A DNA stretch of 7,849 nucleotides from Acetobacteraceae bacterium. GTDB lineage: Bacteria; Pseudomonadota; Alphaproteobacteria; Acetobacterales; Acetobacteraceae. The notes below the pieces were generated by a model. It ran no database searches. It saw nothing but the letters and a program-made list of their open reading frames with translations, and was not told the origin of the DNA. The position numbers and the translations under genes were made by a program. Within the stretch, counting starts at the first letter, position 1. Every line of letters begins with the position of its first letter. Of this stretch, positions 1 through 4,937 are shown one piece after another. The stretch is from assembly GCA_019237355.1 (NCBI GenBank), contig JAFAHH010000096.1, positions 1-7,849 on the forward strand. The letters are read 5' to 3'.

Positions 1-247
1 CGTGTAGGACGTGGTGAACAGGGCGAACGGCTAACAAAAGCTCCGCCGCCGATGTACCCCGTCACGACACCTGCCGCCAGCCCCGCGCAGCCCGAAGCCC
101 AGCTGCGAAACCTCTCCTTCACCCTGCGCTCGGCGTCGCGATCGGCACGCAGCCGTTCGGTCTTGGCGTCGAGGGCGGCTTCGACTTGCAGGCGGGCTCG
201 ACAGCGCGAAGGACTTAGCGCGCGACCATTCCTGCGATGATCACCAT
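1..247 (-). pseudogene. Decayed minus-strand coding remnant with coiled-coil and membrane character, running off the left edge
   Basis: On the minus strand an ATG at 245-247 opens a 10-residue reading (MVIIAGMVAR) that hits TAA at 215-217. From about 191 leftward another minus frame stays open to the window edge and reads like real protein: a charged helical stretch (LQVEAALDAKTERLRADRD, then AERRVKERFRSW) followed by a small-residue hydrophobic stretch (GCAGLAAGVVTGYIGGGAFV) that could be one membrane segment. Joining the two parts needs at least two frame changes between about 215 and 191, so if this was one gene it is broken. The helix-plus-membrane layout recalls small phage-like or envelope proteins, but I do not recognise the family. 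The alternative is chance open frame in GC-rich DNA. The plus-strand frame from 52 to 240 has no protein-like composition and is not called. Confidence 0.3.
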
Positions 248-305
248 CCCGGCACCCGCCTGCCGCGATAGTCTCCGCTCGTCGCCGTCGCTTTCGAAGC
301 CCACG

Positions 306-335
306 TTGCAGAGTGCGAACCGTGCTGCCTAAAAT
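306..335 (+). promoter_or_regulatory. Possible sigma-70-type promoter for the gene at 380
   Basis: TTGCAG at 306-311 and TAAAAT at 330-335 are separated by 18 bases. The expected transcription start near 342 would give a leader of about 40 bases before the ATG at 380, with AGGGG at 366-370 as ribosome binding site. The match is fair, not perfect, and rests on sequence only. Confidence 0.35.
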
Positions 336-379
336 AGTTCCCCGTCTTCTAGCCCACCGGAGACTTAGGGGATCATCCG

Positions 380-561
380 ATGAAGGACATGCAGGCGCAT
401 TTGGAAAAGCTCCAACGGGATGCAGCCGAGTGCAAACTGATCGCTGACCTCGCCACTGAGAAGGAAAAGCGAGAATTGTTCAGCAGACTGGCCGAACATC
501 TTTCGGTTTGGCTGACGAGGTCCGGCGCGCCATTGAAAAGGGCCGGACGCCGAGCCCGTAG
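380..561 (+). pseudogene. Small orphan protein gene of about 60 codons, broken by one missing base
   Basis: The ATG is preceded by AGGGG about 9 bases upstream. The reading begins as a charged helical protein (MKDMQAHLEKLQRDAAECK, then LIADLATEKEKRELFSRLAE, HLSV). At 506-511 the frame goes wrong. Read straight on, it gives WLTRSGAPLKRAGRRARSS, low-complexity Arg/Ser sequence of the kind seen out of frame. With one extra T in the TTT run at 507-509 it reads LADEVRRAIEKGRTPSP and stops at TAG 559-561. The repaired product has 60 residues, is all-helical, and has no membrane segment. I associate this type with short uncharacterised Bradyrhizobium proteins; function unknown. The break is either a true frameshift mutation or a sequencing error in a T run. 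The unrepaired frame would run to 781 and overlap the next gene's start, which makes it unlikely as a real product. Confidence 0.65.
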
Positions 562-700
562 TTCTCCTACCACGCGGGGTGTTGCGCCAAATCGTTCAGC
601 ATCCATGACCCGTTTGTACAGCGGCGCCTGTGTTCCGAGCTACCCGGTTAAGTACGGCGCTTGGAAAACTCGGCTATGCTCCCCAGGCAAAGCGCGTCCC
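562..700. other. Gap between the broken small gene and the response-regulator promoter
   Basis: No coding sequence is supported here on either strand. The only structure noticed is an 8-bp inverted repeat: GTGTTCCG at 630-637 matches CGGAACAC at 700-707. Its right arm contains the GGAAC of the promoter at 701. The arms are more than 60 bases apart, so chance is a fair explanation. Confidence 0.4.
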
Positions 701-726
701 GGAACACCGGCGCTCGGAGCGGCGTT
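701..726 (+). promoter_or_regulatory. Sigma-EcfG-type general stress promoter for the response regulator
   Basis: GGAAC at 701-705 is followed after exactly 17 bases by CGTT at 723-726. This matches the published consensus for sigma-EcfG promoters of alphaproteobacteria (GGAAC, 16-17 bases, CGTT). Transcription would start near 732, giving a leader of about 37 bases that carries GGAGG at 751-755 before the ATG at 769. Position, strand and spacing all fit, so the downstream regulator is inferred to belong to the general stress response. Confidence 0.65.
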
Positions 727-768
727 AGGGCCATGCGCGGCAGGGAAACAGGAGGCTAGTTTCTCGCA

Positions 769-1116
769 ATGTCCCGCGTAGTTCTCGTAGTTGATGACGA
801 TCCAGACGTTCGGGAGGTCTTGACCGCAATGCTGGAAGATATTGGATGCGACGTGGTCACCGCTGAGACCGGCTTTGAAGCTCTGGAACAAATCAGCAGG
901 AACCGCAGGGTCGAGGTTCTGATCACGGACGTGAACATGCCCGGCATGAGCGGGGAGGAATTGGCCCAGCGCGCCAGTAGGGTTAGGCCCGACCTGCACA
1001 TTATGCTTCTGTCAGGCCGCGAGCGTCGTCGCGGTCCGTTTCCGCTGATCCGAAAGCCGTTCTTGCAACAAGACCTGGCCGCTGCGATGGTGCAGGAGAC
1101 GGGGCGGGCCTGCTAG
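769..1116 (+). CDS. Single-domain response regulator (CheY-like receiver)
   Basis: The 115-residue product is a complete receiver domain with no output domain. Conserved positions are visible: acidic pair Asp9-Asp10 in VVDDDPDVR, phospho-acceptor Asp54 in LITDVNMPGMSG, Ser82 in MLLSGRE at the switch position, and Lys96-Pro97 in LIRKPF. Such proteins take a phosphoryl group from a histidine kinase and act by protein contact, for example as phosphate sinks or phosphorelay links. The kinase is not in this window. The ATG is chosen because the core receiver strand starts at residue 4 and GGAGG lies upstream, although its spacing of 13 bases is long. A sigma-EcfG-type promoter sits 43 bases before the start. 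The gene appears monocistronic: its end faces a minus-strand gene 49 bases away. The receiver assignment is firm; the cellular role is unknown. Confidence 0.93.
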   Translation: MSRVVLVVDDDPDVREVLTAMLEDIGCDVVTAETGFEALEQISRNRRVEVLITDVNMPGMSGEELAQRASRVRPDLHIMLLSGRERRRGPFPLIRKPFLQQDLAAAMVQETGRAC

Positions 1117-1165
1117 GCGACAGCCGCGGCCGCCGGCGATTCATTCTTAGGCGGGCGGGCAAGCG

Positions 1166-1366
1166 CTACACCCGCTCTCTCTCAGTAGCCGAGCGGCTAC
1201 GCAATCGCCGATAAAGGGGCTCACGCTCCAGCGCATCCATCGTTTCGGCAAGCCGGTGCCACTGCTGCGCTGCTTCAAGCAGGGCGCTCCTGCTCGGCCA
1301 ATCGGGTGCCTCACCAGCCAGGGCTTCACACCTCTCGGCCATCGCTCTCATCTCGGTCGTCGTCAT
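1166..1366 (-). CDS. Small helical orphan protein, 66 residues
   Basis: The minus-strand reading from the ATG at 1364-1366 gives MTTTEMRAMAERCEALAGE, then helical sequence with regularly spaced Trp, Leu and Arg (ALLEAAQQWHRLAETMDALE), ending in a basic tail and TAG at 1166-1168. There is no membrane segment, signal peptide or cysteine pair. It resembles short uncharacterised bradyrhizobial proteins beginning MTTxEMRxxAERCE, but I cannot assign a function. The same frame stays open upstream to 1576. That longer form would overlap the opposite-strand gene at 1565, and its added residues look less protein-like, so the short start is preferred; a start at 1376-1378 (adding MLCR) is also possible. 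No clear ribosome binding site precedes either start. A GGAAC-N16-TGTT motif just upstream could be a weak sigma-EcfG promoter. Confidence 0.6.
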   Translation of the reverse strand: MTTTEMRAMAERCEALAGEAPDWPSRSALLEAAQQWHRLAETMDALEREPLYRRLRSRSATERERV

Positions 1367-1373
1367 GCGGCAC

Positions 1374-1398
1374 AACATCGAGGACGACAGAGCGTTCC
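1374..1398 (-). promoter_or_regulatory. Weak sigma-EcfG-like promoter candidate for the minus-strand small gene
   Basis: On the minus strand GGAAC (1398-1394) is followed after 16 bases by TGTT (1377-1374), one mismatch from the GGAAC-N16-CGTT consensus. Transcription would begin at about 1366-1368, almost on the ATG at 1366, so the mRNA would be leaderless. That would fit the lack of a ribosome binding site, but the one-base mismatch makes it a weak call. Confidence 0.25.
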
Positions 1399-1475
1399 GC
1401 GCCTCCTGCTCAAGTCGCGTCTCTTGCAGCAAAAGGAGTAACTTGGGATTGTTCCGACCTGCCGGACAGTTCTTT

Positions 1476-1495
1476 GTAGGACTGGCTTGTCCTAC
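1476..1495. repeat. Perfect 7-bp inverted repeat with 6-base loop
   Basis: GTAGGAC at 1476-1482 and GTCCTAC at 1489-1495 flank TGGCTT. It lies in the divergent space between the minus gene starting at 1366 and the plus gene starting at 1565. There is no T tract on either side, so it is not a standard terminator. It could be a regulator-binding dyad or an RNA hairpin in the leader of the plus gene. Confidence 0.4.
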
Positions 1496-1564
1496 GTTAA
1501 TGATGGCAATCCGGTGCAAGTCCAAGCTGAGGTCAAGGACGGCGTCAAGTTTTGGACGATCGAT

Positions 1565-1780
1565 ATGTCGGAGCAAATTCGAGCAACGCGCAACCGCGCG
1601 AAGCAGGTAACTTCTTTGAATGCCCGATTATTGCAGGCAGCCTGCGCTGCTCGCGAAGCGGCACGTACAGTACGGTCGGAAGACGAGCGGGATGCCCTAA
1701 TAAAAAAGGCGCGTCGCTACGAAGTCACAGCCAACCTTGATCGGTGGCTCTCGTCGCCGGGACTTTTGCCACCCGATTGA
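1565..1780 (+). CDS. Small helical orphan protein, 71 residues
   Basis: The product begins MSEQIRATRNRAKQVTSLNA and consists of charged helices (RLLQAACAAREAART, ERDALIKKARRYEVTANLDR), ending WLSSPGLLPPD. The helical repeat plus an SPGLxPP tail matches a type of short uncharacterised protein I recall from bradyrhizobia; function unknown. There is no membrane segment. The ATG at 1565 is preceded by GGAC about 8 bases upstream. A TTG at 1487 in the same frame would add 26 residues (VNDGNPVQVQAEVKDGVKF is part of this), and that stretch is not implausible as protein, so the start is uncertain. The gene converges with the minus-strand gene ending at 1800, with 19 bases between the stops and no obvious terminator. 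Confidence 0.62.
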   Translation: MSEQIRATRNRAKQVTSLNARLLQAACAAREAARTVRSEDERDALIKKARRYEVTANLDRWLSSPGLLPPD

Positions 1781-1799
1781 AAACGGTTCTCGCGCCGCG

Positions 1800-1958
1800 C
1801 TACTCGTCGCGCCAAGTCTGCTCACCGCACTCGCATCGGAACAGACGGACCGTACGGCCGCTGTTGCTGTCCAATACGTACTGCACTCTCTCGGGCTGCC
1901 GACCGCAGTTTCGGCACCTCGGTTCGATGGGCTTTGGCGGCTGCGTGGGCGTGTCCAT
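1800..1958 (-). CDS. 52-residue protein with CxxC and CxC, zinc-ribbon-like
   Basis: The minus-strand reading from ATG 1956-1958 to TAG 1800-1802 gives a compact protein. A proline-rich start (MDTPTQPPKPIEPR) is followed by CRNCG (Cys15, Cys18), then VQYVLDSNSGRTVRLFRCEC with Cys42 and Cys44, and ending GEQTWRDE. Four cysteines in two close pairs separated by a predicted beta hairpin suggest a small metal-binding ribbon, although CxC in the second knuckle is unusual. I recall similar short proteins as uncharacterised genes in Bradyrhizobium. Zinc binding and any nucleic-acid or protein partner are inference. No strong ribosome binding site is visible. It is short enough to be missed by length cut-offs, but the ordered cysteine and aromatic pattern supports it over the overlapping open frames. 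Confidence 0.65.
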   Translation of the reverse strand: MDTPTQPPKPIEPRCRNCGRQPERVQYVLDSNSGRTVRLFRCECGEQTWRDE

Positions 1959-2044
1959 GAGCCCGGCATAGCTGATACGTATGTTGAACGATAGCCCGCA
2001 ATCGTGGGGTTTGGGGCAACTCTGCTGCTGTGCCCTCTAGCAGA

Positions 2045-2358
2045 TTAGCGCAGATCGTCGAGCAAGCGCGCCATCGCCGGATGCGTCCTGTTCTTCACCT
2101 TCACCCAATGTTTCGATCGCCCCGCCTGATACGGTCGATCTCGCCGCTTCGACACCAAGCCTTCCAGCCCCATCCGATGCGCAGCGCGGAATAGGTCTGG
2201 CCCGATCGCGCCGCGCTCGAACTCGGCAACGAAGATGCCGTCTGGCCGGCGCGCAAGCAGCCGCGCGCCAAGTTGGTTTGCGCATCGAGAGCGGCAGGGC
2301 TTGCAGATCGTCGTCGCCCTCGACCAAGGATGTCGAACGCGCAGAACTGGACCTGTGG
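2045..2358 (-). pseudogene. 3' remnant of an ATP-dependent DNA ligase (LigD/LigC-type), with three frame breaks
   Basis: The minus strand read across frames gives a clear ligase segment. It runs PQVQFCAFDIL (2358-2326), then VEGDDDLQALPLSMRK (from 2324), TNLAR, and a long intact stretch from 2263: RLLARRPDGIFVAEFERGAI, then GPDLFRAAHRMGLEGLVSKR, then RDRPYQAGRSKHWVKVKNRT, ending at TAA 2045-2047. GLEGLVSK is nucleotidyltransferase motif IV and HWVKVKN is motif V of ATP-dependent ligases. The breaks are about two missing bases at 2325, one at about 2276, and one more frame change at about 2263. An in-frame TAA lies just before the first residue (2359-2361). Motif I with the catalytic lysine is absent, as are the usual N-terminal part and the OB-fold domain, so it cannot seal DNA. 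Such ligases act in bacterial end joining; intact homologues are expected elsewhere in a bradyrhizobial genome. Confidence 0.8.
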
Positions 2359-2471
2359 TTATTCTTCCCGGAGTGGAGCGCGTAAAATCAAGGGTGTGTT
2401 TCTAAACCTTGCTCGAGGCAGCCCCCGCCGCGCCCAGCCGGTCGGTATCGACCAGCGCACTGGCTTGGCTG

Positions 2472-2509
2472 GGCTCGGCACACCTTCGGCAGGGGCTGTG
2501 TGCCGGGCC
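2472..2509. repeat. Strong hairpin with a 12-bp stem
   Basis: GGCTCGGCACAC at 2472-2483 pairs with GTGTGCCGGGCC at 2498-2509 (eleven Watson-Crick pairs and one G-T), leaving a 14-base loop. No T tract follows on either strand, so it does not look like a standard intrinsic terminator. It directly precedes the TGTG array, and the two may form one element. Confidence 0.5.
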
Positions 2510-2516
2510 GCCAGCT

Positions 2517-2584
2517 TGTGAACAGCCTGTGCAGTAGCTGTGAATTGCCTGTGGAGAGGCGGTGGATGGCTGTGGCTTGTGGCG
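2517..2584. repeat. Degenerate tandem array with 11-bp period, core TGTGnA
   Basis: Units start at 2517 (TGTGAACAGCC), 2528 (TGTGCAGTAGC), 2539 (TGTGAATTGCC), 2550 (TGTGGAGAGGC), 2561 (GGTGGATGGC) and 2571 (TGTGGCT), with a last TGTGGCG at 2578. The first four are spaced exactly 11 bases apart, about one helical turn, and most share TGTG followed by a near-constant GC at the end. The array could be phased protein-binding sites, or a decayed simple repeat. The units only loosely resemble DnaA boxes (TGTGGATAA in this orientation), so no replication origin is claimed. Confidence 0.45.
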
Positions 2585-2728
2585 CGAGCAAGGTGCTGCG
2601 AAGGCGCTGATGCGGGGTTGCCACATCCTGGTGTAGTCTTTGCGGAGTCGAGCGCCCGATCATCCGTGCGAGATTTTGCGCAAACCTGCACCCATGCCGA
2701 GGCTGGCGCGCGAAATAGCGATCGAAGG

Positions 2729-2758
2729 TTGAATTCACTTCAGGGGCCGGAATATATT
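2729..2758 (+). promoter_or_regulatory. Candidate promoter of the glycan cluster
   Basis: TTGAAT at 2729-2734 and TATATT at 2753-2758 are 18 bases apart. Transcription would start near 2765, giving a leader of about 65 bases before the ATG at 2830. The -10 box lies at the centre of a perfect palindrome, which suggests repressor or activator control. The boxes are reasonable, but alphaproteobacterial promoters are often weakly conserved. Confidence 0.45.
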
Positions 2759-2764
2759 CCGGCC
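2745..2764. promoter_or_regulatory. 20-bp perfect palindrome over the -10 box, candidate operator
   Basis: GGCCGGAATATATTCCGGCC is identical to its reverse complement with no central gap. It covers the putative -10 box of the only promoter candidate before the glycan cluster. A dimeric regulator bound here would block RNA polymerase. The regulator is unknown and none is encoded next to it. Confidence 0.5.
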
Positions 2765-2767
2765 GCT

Positions 2768-2828
2768 GGGGGTAAAAGTCGAGCCTCCTGAGTTTACTCC
2801 TGACTGGAATTCGGACTGGTTTACCCCC
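2768..2828 (+). promoter_or_regulatory. Leader inverted repeat ending at the start codon of the membrane protein gene
   Basis: GGGGGTAAA at 2768-2776 is perfectly complementary to TTTACCCCC at 2820-2828, one base before the ATG. If transcription starts near 2765, the two arms lie at the two ends of the 5' leader and would pair, burying the ribosome landing zone. The start has no Shine-Dalgarno sequence, the preceding bases being the C-rich arm itself. This suggests translational control, or that the true start is the ATG at 2857. Confidence 0.4.
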
Positions 2829-2829
2829 A

Positions 2830-4875
2830 ATGATCAACCAATCGGTTCGCTGGACCATGGCCGGCCGGCGGAGCCTTCTCGACGCTCTCAAGCGCGTCGA
2901 TCAATCAAAACAATCACGTTTTCTCGCTGTCGCCATAGCGATCACCCCCCTGGTCTTTTTGACCAGATGGTTTGGGGTGATCCATGGGACGTTCACCTAT
3001 GATGACCTCGATATTCTCGCGGTTGTACGCAGGATACCGCTGCTGCACTCGCTCTGGTTGGTCCATGGTGACGTGCCGATACCCCTGTTCCGGATGTTCT
3101 TTACGGGGATGTATGCGCTCTTCGGCGTGAATGAGTTCTACTGGAACTTGTATGTCCTGCTGCTGACATTGGCGGTCAATCTTGCCGCTCTCGCCATCCT
3201 GGTCGCGCTTGGCGCAAACCTCGTCGTTTCGGCACTGTTCTATGTGACGATGATATCAGCGGCCGTGTGGAACTACACCGCAGTCGGCTATTACTCGATG
3301 AGCATCTATCCGCAAATCGGCCTGCTGGGGCTCGTCGGCGTGCTCGCGATCATACTCTGGCGCCGTTTGGGGCATTCGCCGAATTACAAATGGCTTGCTC
3401 TGTTCGTCAGCGCGGCGGCCCCCTTCATCCATCCCTCCGGAGCGTATGTGCCGGTGGTGGTCGGTACCTTTGCCTATGTCAACGAGCTAGCGTTGACGGC
3501 CTCGAGTTTGTCGCCGCTACGAATGCTCGCGCCTGATTTCAGATGGCTCTCGGTCGGGCTTGTGGCGTGTACCCTGATATTTGCGGCCTTCTTTGCCGAC
3601 ATCGAGCAGAACCGCCGCTTTCTTGCGATGGCTCACAGTCCACTCTCGGCCGAAGCCGTCATCAAGAGCGGCTATTTTCTGTTTTCCCAGGGCGTCGCGC
3701 TGGAGCTGTTCAGGCCACTGATCGTCCTGTTTTTGCCGCGAGCCGGCCTCGCGACGCAGGGCGCCATCGCGGTTGCAGTTGCTGCCGCGTTCGGGGTCGC
3801 CGGCGCTCTCAATGTCACGATGGTGCAACGCCGGACCTATCTCGCGCTACTGGCGTCGTCCATCATCATCATCGTCGTGGTCTCGTTGGGACGCCGCCTG
3901 ACCGGCATCGACGATGTCGTCAATGCAGTCGGCAAATACAACACCTACGCGTATCTTTGGTTTGCTCTTGCCAGCTTCTATCTTCTTGCCTGTCTGGTCG
4001 ACAAGATTCCCTTGCCATCGCGGGAGGCAGCCGCGGCGGCTTCGCTGTTGATTGCTGGCGTGCTGTTCGTTCAATACGCGCGCCAAGACAACGTCTTTCG
4101 CGCCGAAGCTATTCGCCGGCAGCGCGAGTTGGATAGCCTTGTCGCCGTGTTCGAAAACTATGCCGCCCGGACCGCTCCTGCGCCCATGCACATTCCGACG
4201 TTGGACGGGAATTTCATCTACCCACATGACATAACGCTTTACAAATACAACCTGGCGCATTATCGGCCATTTTTCCACGGCTTCGACACGCGGCTGACAC
4301 TGTTGCGCAATGAGGCGATGGACCCCTGGGGAGGCGAGGTCGGCGCGCAGGAGGTTCCGAGCTTGCGAGCAGCAACCGATCCCGAGTTTATTCGCGCCCT
4401 CGAGACTGATCCCGATTTGCAGTCGCTTTATCTGGGCAGCGTTGAACTTGAACCTCGTTTGAAAGCCGCGCCCGATACACCCTCGATGCGCCTTGACGCG
4501 CTCAAGATCGAGAATGCAGACGTCGTTCACAGTACGGCCAACTCTTTGTCTTTTACGACGTCGGGCGACGCTTTAGTGGTTTTGTTGCCGAATGAATGGG
4601 ATCCCGAGCAGGCTCATATTCTCTCGATGGACGTTAGCGCCGAGTTGGACAAGCCGGCGCCCGGTGGCGAGCAACAATTCGAGGTGCTGTTTGAGGGGCA
4701 GTTGCCGATTCCATATCTCGCCAACAAGGTTGCAATTCCATCCGGTGGCGGCGCTGTGTCCGTCGATTTGCTGCAGCTCTATTCCTATTCCCTCAATTCC
4801 CGGGTGGGCAAACTGAGCCTGCGTTTTCCCAACGCCGGCCGCTACGCGATCAGCAATATACGGCTGGCGAAGTGA
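2830..4875 (+). CDS. Polytopic inner-membrane protein, possible GT-C-type glycosyltransferase with soluble C-terminal domain
   Basis: The 681-residue product has a basic N-terminus, a first membrane segment at about 31-50, and then a loop with GTFTYDDLD (Asp58-Asp59). An acidic pair in the first external loop is the hallmark position of GT-C enzymes that use lipid-linked sugars. About 11-13 membrane segments follow to about residue 415 (for example 104-128, 160-178, 238-256, 337-354, 370-390, 398-415). Residues 416-681 are soluble, with beta-rich sequence near the end (LSFTTSGDALVVLLP, QQFEVLFEGQLPIPYL), probably periplasmic. GT-C function is inference from topology and the Asp pair; I cannot name the family. 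The ATG at 2830 lacks a ribosome binding site. An in-frame ATG at 2857 would remove nine residues and no domain. It is followed after 62 bases by the methyltransferase gene, probably in the same operon, and is preceded by a palindrome and leader inverted repeat. Confidence 0.82.
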   Translation: MINQSVRWTMAGRRSLLDALKRVDQSKQSRFLAVAIAITPLVFLTRWFGVIHGTFTYDDLDILAVVRRIPLLHSLWLVHGDVPIPLFRMFFTGMYALFGVNEFYWNLYVLLLTLAVNLAALAILVALGANLVVSALFYVTMISAAVWNYTAVGYYSMSIYPQIGLLGLVGVLAIILWRRLGHSPNYKWLALFVSAAAPFIHPSGAYVPVVVGTFAYVNELALTASSLSPLRMLAPDFRWLSVGLVACTLIFAAFFADIEQNRRFLAMAHSPLSAEAVIKSGYFLFSQGVALELFRPLIVLFLPRAGLATQGAIAVAVAAAFGVAGALNVTMVQRRTYLALLASSIIIIVVVSLGRRLTGIDDVVNAVGKYNTYAYLWFALASFYLLACLVDKIPLPSREAAAAASLLIAGVLFVQYARQDNVFRAEAIRRQRELDSLVAVFENYAARTAPAPMHIPTLDGNFIYPHDITLYKYNLAHYRPFFHGFDTRLTLLRNEAMDPWGGEVGAQEVPSLRAATDPEFIRALETDPDLQSLYLGSVELEPRLKAAPDTPSMRLDALKIENADVVHSTANSLSFTTSGDALVVLLPNEWDPEQAHILSMDVSAELDKPAPGGEQQFEVLFEGQLPIPYLANKVAIPSGGGAVSVDLLQLYSYSLNSRVGKLSLRFPNAGRYAISNIRLAK

Positions 4876-4937
4876 GCAGGAGTTGCAACCCCGCCGGCTT
4901 TCTTGCCCGACGGATACCACCATGCTAGACGGGGCGA

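Larger units (their letters stand above)
2359..2829. other. Non-coding stretch rich in secondary structure between the ligase remnant and the glycan cluster
   Basis: No gene is supported in these 471 bases. A minus-strand open frame crosses most of it (2388-2891) but has no recognisable domain and overlaps the start of the membrane protein gene. Instead the stretch holds, in order, a strong hairpin, a periodic TGTG array, a candidate promoter with a 20-bp palindrome, and an inverted repeat next to the start codon, each listed separately. The left part may contain further decayed sequence from the same loss event that truncated the ligase. Confidence 0.5.

Noticed and set aside
52..240. Plus-strand open frame of 62 codons
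   Set aside because: Ser/Arg-rich composition without ribosome binding site. The minus strand of the same stretch looks more protein-like.
630..707. Operator-like inverted repeat GTGTTCCG / CGGAACAC
   Set aside because: The arms are only 8 bp long and more than 60 bases apart, and the right arm is explained by the GGAAC promoter element.
1117..1165. Terminator between the response regulator and the convergent small gene
   Set aside because: GC-rich palindromic words occur (GCCGCGGC, CGCCGGCG), but there is no convincing stem followed by a T tract.
2517..2584. DnaA-box cluster or replication origin
   Set aside because: The units differ from TGTGGATAA at several positions, no AT-rich unwinding region is adjacent, and no replication genes are nearby.
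2388..2891. Minus-strand open frame of 167 codons across the intergenic region
   Set aside because: It has no recognisable domain and overlaps the start of the membrane protein gene. It crosses the hairpin, array and palindrome, and long stop-free frames are common at this GC content.
3847..4530. Minus-strand open frame of 227 codons inside the membrane protein gene
   Set aside because: Antisense shadow. It contains a run of Asp that is merely the complement of Ile codons in a transmembrane segment.
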